NCBI GenBank assembly: GCA_012961565.1
Contig: DTZC01000128.1
Coordinates: 1 to 8,742, forward strand
Direction: 5' to 3'
Length of the DNA: 8,742 nt
Source of the DNA: Dehalococcoidia bacterium
GTDB taxonomy: Bacteria > Chloroflexota > Dehalococcoidia > GIF9 > UBA5629
Position numbers and translations under genes: made by a program. Below are positions 1 through 5,985 of the stretch, one piece after another (the first letter of the stretch is position 1; every line of letters starts with the position of its first letter). The notes below the pieces were generated by a model. The model saw only the letters and a list, made by a program, of their open reading frames with translations. It was not told the origin of the DNA and made no database searches.

Positions 1-26
1 GATTAGTCCATTAACTATCTTCATAA

Positions 27-45
27 TGACACTATTATAGTGTCT
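27..45. promoter_or_regulatory. 17-bp palindrome, candidate operator upstream of ftsH
   Basis: GACACTA (28-34), a TTA centre (35-37) and TAGTGTC (38-44) form a perfect 7-bp inverted repeat. The core ACACTATTATAGTGT resembles the NrdR box consensus acaCwAtATaTwGtgt but is one base shorter, and no second copy lies at the usual spacing. It overlaps a possible -10 (TATTAT, 33-38) with TTAACT (11-16) 16 nt upstream, so it could control an upstream promoter. It is not followed by a T-run, which argues against a terminator. The repeat is seen; its role as an operator is inferred. Confidence 0.4.
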
Positions 46-61
46 CGGATCTATCTGAACG

Positions 62-81
62 AGCGCAACTAATGTTGTGCT
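62..81 (+). terminator. Stem-loop upstream of ftsH, possible weak terminator of an unseen gene
   Basis: AGCGCAAC (62-69) pairs with GTTGTGCT (74-81) around a TAAT loop. This gives an 8-bp stem with one G-U pair when read as + strand RNA. It is followed by a mixed T-rich stretch (agtttgcgtttt) rather than a clean U-tract, so it would be a weak intrinsic terminator at best. It lies just upstream of the probable ftsH promoter, which fits a boundary with an upstream transcription unit outside the window. Confidence 0.35.
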
Positions 82-91
82 AGTTTGCGTT

Positions 92-120
92 TTCATATTT
101 GCTGGCATTTGGTATATAAT
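92..120 (+). promoter_or_regulatory. Putative sigma-70-type promoter of ftsH
   Basis: A perfect -10 hexamer TATAAT lies at 115-120, and a weak -35 TTCATA at 92-97 sits 17 nt upstream. Transcription would start near 126-128, only about a dozen bases before the ATG at 139 and just at its ribosome binding site. If this promoter is used, the upstream TTG (85) and ATG (121) cannot be the translation start. The weak -35 limits confidence. Confidence 0.45.
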
Positions 121-138
121 ATGGTTGAGGAAATAGAA

Positions 139-1977
139 ATGAAACCGAAGTGGTGGCAAGGCAGTCTATTCTACCTGCTGATATTGGTTGCCATAATAGC
201 TCTGGCATTTAGCTTCCTGCCCACCTCCAAAAAGCCAGAGACGGTAGATTTCTACACCTTTATCGAGCAGGCTAAGAATGGTGAAATAGACACCATTCAG
301 CAGCAAGGAAATATTATCATCGGACTTAAGGATGATATCAAGGTAGTCGAATCCTCTTTTATCGGCAGTACCAAGGAACTTATCGACACGCTAAAAGAAG
401 CTGGCATAGAACTCAATGAGGGCGGCATAAAATTCTTGGTCAAAGCCGGTGGCTTTGATTGGGGAAGCCTGCTTATCAGCTTTATCCCCTTACTTTTGTT
501 TGGCGCCCTGTTATTCTTCCTTTTCCGCTCCGCCCGTGGAGCCAATACTCAAGCCTTCAATTTCATCAGGAGTCGGGCACGGCTGACATCTGGCAACAGG
601 CCTACAATCACATTCGCCGATGTCGCCGGGGTTGATGAGGCTAAGGCTGAACTCCAAGAGATAGTGGAATTCCTTAAATCACCCCAGAAGTTCATTGCCT
701 TGGGAGCGCGCATCCCCCGGGGCATACTGCTAATAGGGCCCCCGGGCTGTGGGAAGACATTGATAGCCAAGGCGATTGCCGGCGAGGCTGCAGTCCCATT
801 TTACTCCATCAGCGGCAGCGAGTTCGTGGAGATGTTTGTTGGTGTCGGCGCTTCCAGGGTGAGAGACCTCTTTGACCAGGCAAAACGTAATGCCCCATGC
901 ATTGTCTTCGTCGACGAGATTGATGCTGTAGGTAGACATCGCGGTGCCGGTCTGGGCGGCGGTCATGACGAACGAGAGCAGACACTGAACCAGATACTGG
1001 TAGAAATGGACGGCTTCGACAGCAGCACCAATGTCATCGTCCTTTCGGCAACAAATCGCCCAGATATCCTCGACCCAGCATTACTGCGCCCCGGACGCTT
1101 TGACCGCCACGTGGTCATCGACCAGCCAGACCTGAACGGTCGCAAAGCCATACTTCGGGTCCACGCCAAAGGCAAGCCACTAGCCAAAGACGCCGATTTA
1201 GAAGTGATAGCTAGACAGACCCCTGGTTTCAGTGGCGCCGATTTAGCCAATCTGATTAACGAGGCAGCTATCCTGGCAGCCAGACGTAACCTCAAAGAGA
1301 TTGGCATGAAGGAACTTGAGGACTCCATCGACCGTGTTATCGCCGGTCCAGAAAAGAAAGGGCGAATAATCAGTCAAAAGGAAAAGGAAATCATCGCCTA
1401 TCATGAAACTGGTCATGCCCTGGTCGCCAAAATGCTGCCCAACGCTGACCCGGTGCACAAAATATCCATTGTGGCTCGAGGGATAATGGGAGGCTGGACC
1501 CGCTTTCTACCTACCGAAGACCGATATTTATGGACATACTCCCAGTTTGAGGATAGACTGGCGGTAAGCTTAGCCGGGCGAGCTGCTGAAGAGATTATCT
1601 TCGGCGAGGTGAGCACTGGAGCACAGAACGACTTGGAACAGGCAACCAGTCTGGCTCGAAAGATGGTAACCGAATACGGGATGAGCAGTAAACTAGGACC
1701 GAGGACTTTTGGCAAACGGGAAGAGCTTGTCTTCCTGGGTCGTGAAATCCACGAACAGCGTAACTACAGTGAGAAGGTAGCCGAGGAAATTGACGAAGAG
1801 GTCAAAGCTCTTATTCAGCATGCCTATAATACCGCCAAGAAAATACTTACCGAGAACAGGGAAAGACTCAAGCTAATTGCCGAGCGCCTCAAAGCCGAAG
1901 AGACCATCGAAGAGGCAGAATTCAAGGCACTGTTTGAGAAACCAGTCCCTTCGCTGGAAGCGACTCCAGCCTCCTGA
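139..1977 (+). CDS. ftsH: ATP-dependent zinc metalloprotease FtsH
   Basis: Membrane-anchored AAA+ protease that unfolds and degrades misassembled membrane proteins and regulatory substrates as a hexamer. Seen in the 612-residue product: membrane segments at about 8-27 and 108-130 flanking a small extracytoplasmic domain; Walker A GPPGCGKT (200-207); the pore-loop MFVGVG (232-237); Walker B IVFVDE (255-260); the second region of homology with ATNRPD and RPGRFDR (304-323); zinc site HETGH (422-426); and a third zinc ligand Asp at about 498 in [11 protein letters not shown]. The domain order and length match the family. I chose ATG at 139 because TTGAGGAA ends 6-8 nt upstream and a TATAAT box (115-120) abuts the alternative ATG at 121. 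A TTG at 85 would give 630 residues with a non-family N-terminus. The gene stands alone on + and converges on the polyprenyl synthase gene. No lesion is visible. Confidence 0.97.
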   Translation: MKPKWWQGSLFYLLILVAIIALAFSFLPTSKKPETVDFYTFIEQAKNGEIDTIQQQGNIIIGLKDDIKVVESSFIGSTKELIDTLKEAGIELNEGGIKFLVKAGGFDWGSLLISFIPLLLFGALLFFLFRSARGANTQAFNFIRSRARLTSGNRPTITFADVAGVDEAKAELQEIVEFLKSPQKFIALGARIPRGILLIGPPGCGKTLIAKAIAGEAAVPFYSISGSEFVEMFVGVGASRVRDLFDQAKRNAPCIVFVDEIDAVGRHRGAGLGGGHDEREQTLNQILVEMDGFDSSTNVIVLSATNRPDILDPALLRPGRFDRHVVIDQPDLNGRKAILRVHAKGKPLAKDADLEVIARQTPGFSGADLANLINEAAILAARRNLKEIGMKELEDSIDRVIAGPEKKGRIISQKEKEIIAYHETGHALVAKMLPNADPVHKISIVARGIMGGWTRFLPTEDRYLWTYSQFEDRLAVSLAGRAAEEIIFGEVSTGAQNDLEQATSLARKMVTEYGMSSKLGPRTFGKREELVFLGREIHEQRNYSEKVAEEIDEEVKALIQHAYNTAKKILTENRERLKLIAERLKAEETIEEAEFKALFEKPVPSLEATPAS

Positions 1978-1991
1978 TGACATCACCTTCC

Positions 1992-2060
1992 GCAAGCACA
2001 AAAACAACAGAGACTGTCTACTAATGTAGCTATAAGGCTTCAGTGGGCATTTTTTGCTTG
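1992..2060 (+). terminator. Possible ftsH transcription terminator region
   Basis: Downstream of the ftsH stop there is a T6 run at 2050-2055. It is preceded by a long-range complementarity between CAAGCACAAAAA (1992-2003) and TTTTTGCTTG (2051-2060), with small internal pairings such as CTAC/GTAG around TAAT and ACTG/CAGT. This is not a compact GC-rich hairpin. It is offered as the most likely + strand termination zone rather than a clear intrinsic terminator. Confidence 0.3.
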
Positions 2061-2086
2061 TAACGCCGAAGTTTTAACCGTGGGAA

Positions 2087-2106
2087 CTCGACCCCGAAGG
2101 GTCGAG
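2087..2106 (-). terminator. Perfect hairpin with UUCG tetraloop downstream of the rsmI-metG operon
   Basis: CTCGACCC (2087-2094) and GGGTCGAG (2099-2106) form a perfect 8-bp stem. Read on the - strand the loop is UUCG closed by C-G, the exceptionally stable cUUCGg tetraloop common in bacterial terminators. On the + strand the loop would be CGAA. Only two T residues follow on the - strand before a C-rich stretch, so the U-tract is poor. It lies 63 bp past the polyprenyl synthase stop and probably serves as 3'-end structure for that operon. Confidence 0.5.
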
Positions 2107-2146
2107 GCTGCACCGGTGAATTAAGATGTATTAGGAATAAGTTGTT

Positions 2147-2163
2147 GCTGAACGCTCTTCAGC
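2147..2163 (-). terminator. Short hairpin just after the polyprenyl synthase stop codon
   Basis: GCTGAA (2147-2152) and TTCAGC (2158-2163) form a perfect 6-bp stem around a 5-nt loop, starting 5 nt past the TAA stop at 2169-2171 on the - strand. No T-run follows (AACAACTTATT), so it may be a 3'-end stabilising hairpin or part of a two-hairpin terminator with the UUCG stem at 2087-2106. Confidence 0.35.
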
Positions 2164-2168
2164 CAAGG

Positions 2169-3131
2169 TTATCTGTGCCTCTGGACAATATAACTGGCAA
2201 GGTCAAGCAAGGCTTGGCGGAAGTTATTATCAGGAAGCTTATCCAGAGCCCTACAGGCACGGGCACAGAAATCCGAAGCCAGAGCCAGACACTCATCTAT
2301 GGCCGGTGACCGTCGAATTGCATCCACAGCCAGGGGTACGCTTTCAGCATTCCGCTTCCCAAAAACACCTCTTATCAAGCTATCCTCGGGGTGAGACTCC
2401 AAAAAAAGTATCGATGGCAGTGTGGCTATGCCCTCGCCTAAATCAGACCCCACAGGTTTGCCAAGTTCGACTTCCTCACCGATAAAATCCAGAACATCAT
2501 CCACAATTTGAAAAGCCATGCCGAAGTTGTGACCGTAGTCCTTAAGTGCCTGGACTGTTGCCTCAGGGGACCTGCTCAATACAGCTCCTGATTCGGTAGC
2601 TGTGGCAAAGAGAGACGCGGTCTTGGCACTTATCCAGTTGAAATAGCACTCACGAGCTCCTGGCAAATCAAAGGAAACACTGATCTGTGCCAGTTCGCCG
2701 CTGGAAATAGCCATCAATGTTTGAGAGAAAAGCTTTATTATTCTCAAATTTCCCGTGCTTGCTGCCAAGCTGCCCGCTTTAGCAAAAAGATAGTCACCGA
2801 GGAGTAAAGCTTTATTCTCGCCCCAAGCGCGGCTGACAGTTGGTTTGCCACGCCTGACCGGTGAGCCATCCACGATATCGTCATGAACCAAAGTAGCAGT
2901 ATGCAAAAGCTCTATAGCTACTGCCATAGGAATAAGTAAAGCAGAGTCATAGAGGTGAAACTTTCCAGCAAGCAGGGTGAGTGCCGGGCGGATCCGCTTG
3001 CCACCACCTTTCAGGGTGTATTTGAGCAGTTCAGCTAACAGTGGTGAATCAACATCTGCCACCACCTCCAAGCTCTGCTCTACCTCCTCCAGCTCATCCT
3101 CAATAAGTCTATAAATGTCGTTGAGTTCCAC
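2169..3131 (-). CDS. Polyprenyl diphosphate synthase (long-chain type)
   Basis: trans-Isoprenyl diphosphate synthase that extends an allylic diphosphate with isopentenyl diphosphate units, making side chains or lipid carriers. In the 320-residue product: GGGKRIRP (42-49); first Asp-rich motif DDIVD (84-88) followed by PVRRGKPT; second Asp-rich motif DDVLD (211-215); and GKPVGSDL (224-231). The residue five places before the first Asp motif is Ala (79) with no bulky aromatic there. This is typical of long-chain (octaprenyl or solanesyl-like) rather than farnesyl synthases; chain length is therefore inferred, not shown. The start is GTG at 3131-3129, only 3 nt after the metG stop, with a weak AAGAG upstream, so translation is probably coupled. 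It is the last gene of the operon. An ispB/hepT-like name is possible, but I leave the symbol empty. Confidence 0.93.
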   Translation of the reverse strand: MELNDIYRLIEDELEEVEQSLEVVADVDSPLLAELLKYTLKGGGKRIRPALTLLAGKFHLYDSALLIPMAVAIELLHTATLVHDDIVDGSPVRRGKPTVSRAWGENKALLLGDYLFAKAGSLAASTGNLRIIKLFSQTLMAISSGELAQISVSFDLPGARECYFNWISAKTASLFATATESGAVLSRSPEATVQALKDYGHNFGMAFQIVDDVLDFIGEEVELGKPVGSDLGEGIATLPSILFLESHPEDSLIRGVFGKRNAESVPLAVDAIRRSPAIDECLALASDFCARACRALDKLPDNNFRQALLDLASYIVQRHR

Positions 3132-3134
3132 TTT

Positions 3135-4802
3135 TTACTCTTGAATCCCCAAACGGCTGGTCTCCTCGATGACGATACTTTCATCCAACTTGCGGAATAG
3201 CGGCTCGGGAAACAGTAGCTTTTGCCCTGGCACTGGTGACTGGATTCGCCAACCAGCAGCTTCAATACTACCATCAAAGCCAAGATAACCGTGAAGGCGG
3301 CTCGAGCTAAAAGGTAGAAACGGATAAAGAACCGTTTTCAGGGCAGAAAGCACCGACAAGGCTACAAAAATAGCAGTGGCTGAAGTGCTCTCGTCTTCCT
3401 TGATTGTTTTCCAGGGGGATTTTTCATCAAGATATCGGTTAGCCTCCTGAGCTAATGCCATAGCCGTCTTGATCGCCTCTTTGAAATGGCAACGGTAAAG
3501 AAGCCGGTCAACATCATCCAGTGTTTCCTGAGCTCTGACCAGCAACCTCTGACTTTGACTGTCAAGTTTACCAAGCGGTGGAACAGCCCCTCCGAAATTG
3601 CGCTGTGTGAAGGTAAGTACTCGATGAACCAGATTGCCATACGTTGCCACCAGTTCATCATTATTCCGGCGCAGAAACTCGCGCCAAGAGAAATCAGCAT
3701 CCCCCGTTTCTGGCATATTAATGGACAGCAGATAACGCAGTGCATCAGGGTCATAGCGCTGCAGATAGTCTGGAAGCCATACCGCCCAGTTACGGCTGGT
3801 AGAAAGTCGCTTTCCTTCAATAGTAAGAAACTCATTTGCTGGAACGTCGTAGGGGAGGTTCAAATTTTCGTATCCCATAAGCATCGCCGGCCAGATAAGT
3901 GTGTGAAAAGGGATATTATCCTTGCCGATAAAATAGAAGCCTTTTGCCTCACCACCCCAGAAAGGCTGCCATGCTGTATCATCGCTGTGTGACCTTGCCC
4001 ACTCCTTACTTGCGGACAAGTAGCCGATTACAGCCTCAAACCACACATAAATACGCTTGCGTTCAAAGCCTGCCTGAGGCACAGTCACACCCCAGTCTAT
4101 GTCACGAGTTATCGCCCGGTCCTTAAGTCCACCCTCTAGGATACCTATAGTGAAATTGAGCACGTTTTGCCGCCAGTGACTCTGCCCTGCTATCCATTCC
4201 TTCAGTCTATCTCTGAAGGCACTAAGACGGAAAAAGAAATGCTCGGAGACCTCAAAGTGGGGGGAGGTAGAACAAAGGCGGCAACGGAGGTCGAGCAAAT
4301 CGCCAGGACTCATAGTGCGCCCGCATTCATCACACTGGTCGCCGCGTGCTTGCGGATAATGGCAATAAGGACAGGTACCTTCGACGTAGCGGTCAGGCAG
4401 AAAACGTTGGCACCTGGGGCAATAGGCTTGGGGCACAGTGTCCCGGTAAATGTACCCTCTGTCCTGCAGTTTAAGGAAAATGTCATGGACTACCTGCGTG
4501 TGATTGAGCGTTCCCGTGGTAGTAAACAAATCGAAAGAGATGCCCAGTTTTTGCCAGCAGTCGAGGAATTCCTGGTGGTAACGAGAAACTATCTCCTGGG
4601 GCGATTTGCTCTCCTGCTCAGCACGCAGGGTAATTGGCGTGCCATGCTGGTCACTGCCGGAGACCATTAGTACCTTGTTGCCCTTCAGCGGGTGGTAGCG
4701 GGCAAAAATATCTGCCGGCAAGTAAGCACCGGCAATGTGCCCTAAATGCAGAGAGCCATTGGCATAAGGCCAGGCAACACCAATGAAAATATGTTCAGCC
4801 AA
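3135..4802 (-). CDS. metG: Methionyl-tRNA synthetase
   Basis: Class I aminoacyl-tRNA synthetase that charges tRNA-Met in the cytoplasm. The 555-residue product shows VAWPYANGSLHLGH with the HIGH motif as HLGH (19-22). Four CxxC pairs lie in the connective region (C128/131, C144/147, C157/160, C174/177), indicating a two-zinc-knuckle form. A catalytic-core GKDNIPFHTLIWPA follows at 293-306, then the anticodon-binding helical domain (about 380-555). The KMSKS loop reads RLSTS (332-336), so both lysines are replaced, followed by RNWAVW. There is no C-terminal EMAP-II-like tRNA-binding domain. The start is TTG at 4802-4800, supported by GAGAGG six bases upstream and the MAEHIFIGVAWPYANG N-terminus. 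It overlaps the stop of the preceding 84-residue gene by 8 nt, which implies translational coupling. The frame is intact throughout. Confidence 0.96.
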   Translation of the reverse strand: MAEHIFIGVAWPYANGSLHLGHIAGAYLPADIFARYHPLKGNKVLMVSGSDQHGTPITLRAEQESKSPQEIVSRYHQEFLDCWQKLGISFDLFTTTGTLNHTQVVHDIFLKLQDRGYIYRDTVPQAYCPRCQRFLPDRYVEGTCPYCHYPQARGDQCDECGRTMSPGDLLDLRCRLCSTSPHFEVSEHFFFRLSAFRDRLKEWIAGQSHWRQNVLNFTIGILEGGLKDRAITRDIDWGVTVPQAGFERKRIYVWFEAVIGYLSASKEWARSHSDDTAWQPFWGGEAKGFYFIGKDNIPFHTLIWPAMLMGYENLNLPYDVPANEFLTIEGKRLSTSRNWAVWLPDYLQRYDPDALRYLLSINMPETGDADFSWREFLRRNNDELVATYGNLVHRVLTFTQRNFGGAVPPLGKLDSQSQRLLVRAQETLDDVDRLLYRCHFKEAIKTAMALAQEANRYLDEKSPWKTIKEDESTSATAIFVALSVLSALKTVLYPFLPFSSSRLHGYLGFDGSIEAAGWRIQSPVPGQKLLFPEPLFRKLDESIVIEETSRLGIQE

Positions 4803-5049
4803 TCTTGCCCTCTCGGTTAGAACCTTGCTGCTCAGCTTGCGAATTCACGCGCGTGGGGAAAAAGGTCAGCACCTGCTCGCCCTTTTCTTTCACATAAGCA
4901 GCATGGCCCTTGCTCAAGCAGCAGTCAACGCAGAAACGAAACTTCTCACCCCCATCCCCCTCCATGAGCAGATACCTCTGCCCGTGTTCTATGAGCCGCT
5001 GGCAACCATCGCATTTGATTTCACCTATCGCAATACAGCCACGATTCAT
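4795..5049 (-). CDS. Small Cys-rich, probable zinc-binding protein of unknown function
   Basis: I do not recognise a named family. The 84-residue product has CDGC (C13/C16) and CVDCC (C40, C43, C44) separated by 23 residues, plus an extra Cys at position 5. This is the layout of a small zinc ribbon or treble-clef finger. Between the pairs lies ERL-like text (QRLIEHGQRYLLMEGDGGE) that could form a beta-hairpin. After the second pair comes a short Lys-rich segment and a polar, probably disordered tail (about 67-84). The ATG at 5049-5047 is well supported: AAGGGG lies six bases upstream, the start is one base past the rsmI stop (TGA-G-ATG), and the 3' end overlaps metG by 8 nt. That coupling argues for a real gene and a translation-related role, but the function is not shown. 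Zinc binding is inferred from the cysteine spacing. Confidence 0.8.
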   Translation of the reverse strand: MNRGCIAIGEIKCDGCQRLIEHGQRYLLMEGDGGEKFRFCVDCCLSKGHAAYVKEKGEQVLTFFPTRVNSQAEQQGSNREGKIG

Positions 5050-5050
5050 C

Positions 5051-5872
5051 TCAAGCCCCTTGAGTTAACCTCAGCCATGCCTGATAAAGTGCTTTCTTCG
5101 ATATGCCACTGGCTTGTGACAACAAAGATACCGCTCGCTTAGCTCCGGTCCCCTGCTGATGGAGCCTGAACAATTCTTTCTCGATTTGTTCATTTATCAC
5201 CGGTTCTACAGGAATCTTACCCTCAATAACCAGAGTGAACTCACCCCTGGGTTGAACGAAATGTGTAACGGCCTGACTCAACTTGCCCCGGAACACTTCC
5301 TCATGAACCTTGGTCAACTCGCGGGCCACTGCCACATTCCTATCACCCAAGATTTGCCGAGCATCCTCCAATGTCTCCAGCAACCGATGTGGAGCTTCAA
5401 AAGCAACCAATGTCCAAGGCTCATCGGCAACAGACTGCAAAAGACGTCGCCTGGCTCCTGAGCGACGGGGCAGGAAGCCAAGGTAGAGAAATTGATTGGT
5501 AGGCAATCCTGATATTACTAGAGCGGTAATTGCCGCTGAGGCACCTGGGACAGGTACCACAGGAATGCCACGTTCAATAGCTGCCACAATAAGCTCATAG
5601 CCAGGGTCACTCAGTCCTGGCATACCAGCTTCCGAGACTAAAGCCACATCTTTTTCCTCAAGGCAATCTAGAAGATAACCAAGCTTAGTCCGCTTGTTGT
5701 ACTGGTGATAGCTTGTCAGCGGCGTCTTTATGCCATAAGCATTCAACAACTGGCGGGTAGTACGAGTATCTTCAGCAGCAATCAGTTCCACCTGCTTCAA
5801 CAACCGCAATGCTCGCAAAGAAATGTCTTCCAAATTGCCAATCGGTGTAGCTATGACATAGAGACCAGACAC
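5051..5872 (-). CDS. rsmI: 16S rRNA (cytidine1402-2'-O)-methyltransferase RsmI
   Basis: SAM-dependent enzyme of the tetrapyrrole-methylase fold that 2'-O-methylates C1402 in the decoding centre of 16S rRNA. The 273-residue product has the family motifs in order: VIATPIGNLEDIS (6-18), AEDTR (33-37), VSEAGMPGLSDPG (79-91), PVPGASAAITAL (107-118), GFLPR, FEAPHRLLETL and RELTKVHEEVFRG. A C-terminal helical segment (about 225-273) includes SGISKKALYQAWL. The length is normal. The start is GTG at 5872-5870, the only possible one: an in-frame TAA lies two codons upstream and the VIATPIGN motif begins five residues in. No clear Shine-Dalgarno precedes it, and the -10 box at 5891-5886 would make the mRNA nearly leaderless. 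It is the first gene of the rsmI-metG-polyprenyl synthase operon. Confidence 0.95.
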   Translation of the reverse strand: MSGLYVIATPIGNLEDISLRALRLLKQVELIAAEDTRTTRQLLNAYGIKTPLTSYHQYNKRTKLGYLLDCLEEKDVALVSEAGMPGLSDPGYELIVAAIERGIPVVPVPGASAAITALVISGLPTNQFLYLGFLPRRSGARRRLLQSVADEPWTLVAFEAPHRLLETLEDARQILGDRNVAVARELTKVHEEVFRGKLSQAVTHFVQPRGEFTLVIEGKIPVEPVINEQIEKELFRLHQQGTGAKRAVSLLSQASGISKKALYQAWLRLTQGA

Positions 5873-5885
5873 GCTTTAGTCACTA

Positions 5886-5914
5886 ATTATATCTTACTGT
5901 AAACAAAGGGTCTA
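5886..5914 (-). promoter_or_regulatory. Putative promoter of the rsmI operon
   Basis: Read on the - strand, a perfect TATAAT lies at 5891-5886. The hexamer 17 nt upstream (TAGACC, 5914-5909) is a poor -35. Predicted transcription start is about 5879, leaving roughly seven bases before the GTG start at 5872. This fits the absence of a ribosome binding site there. The -10 is seen; promoter function and start point are inferred. Confidence 0.45.
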
Positions 5915-5929
5915 GCCTGTCTCTTTACC

Positions 5930-5959
5930 TTGACTTTAAGCCTGTGGCTTTGTTATATT
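5930..5959 (+). promoter_or_regulatory. Promoter of guaB3 with extended -10
   Basis: The -35 TTGACT (5930-5935) and the -10 TATATT (5954-5959) are separated by 18 nt, and the -10 carries the extended TGT immediately upstream (TGTTATATT). The transcription start should fall near 5966, giving a leader of about 20 nt before the ATG at 5986. This is the best-formed promoter in the window after the one at 8594-8622. Confidence 0.65.
5938..5950. promoter_or_regulatory. Inverted repeat inside the guaB3 promoter spacer
   Basis: AAGCC (5938-5942), a TGT centre and GGCTT (5946-5950) form a perfect 5-bp inverted repeat. It sits entirely between the -35 and -10 hexamers of the guaB3 promoter, the classical position for a repressor operator. 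No regulator is identified and the repeat is short, so chance is possible. Confidence 0.3.
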
Positions 5960-5985
5960 CACCACAATAACCTAAAGACACAGAC

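Noticed and set aside
27..81. Paired NrdR boxes upstream of ftsH
   Set aside because: The second inverted repeat (62-81) has an unrelated sequence and its centre is about 35 bp away, not the usual 31-32, so a true NrdR pair is not supported.
1978..2168. Riboswitch or tRNA-like element in the convergent intergenic region
   Set aside because: I compared it by eye with cobalamin-type and T-arm-like motifs on both strands and found no conserved core; it also lies downstream of both genes, not in a leader.
3486..4670. Three + strand open frames opposite metG
   Set aside because: Antisense shadows; metG is intact with all motifs and no ribosome site or homology supports these.
5627..5638. RsmI motif SEAGMPG in place of the more common SDAGTPG as a catalytic defect
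   Set aside because: It is a conservative change that I believe occurs in other RsmI proteins, and all other motifs are intact.
5870..5914. A ribosome binding site for rsmI
   Set aside because: The bases before the GTG (TTAGTGACTAAAGC) have no credible match to a Shine-Dalgarno sequence, so none is annotated.
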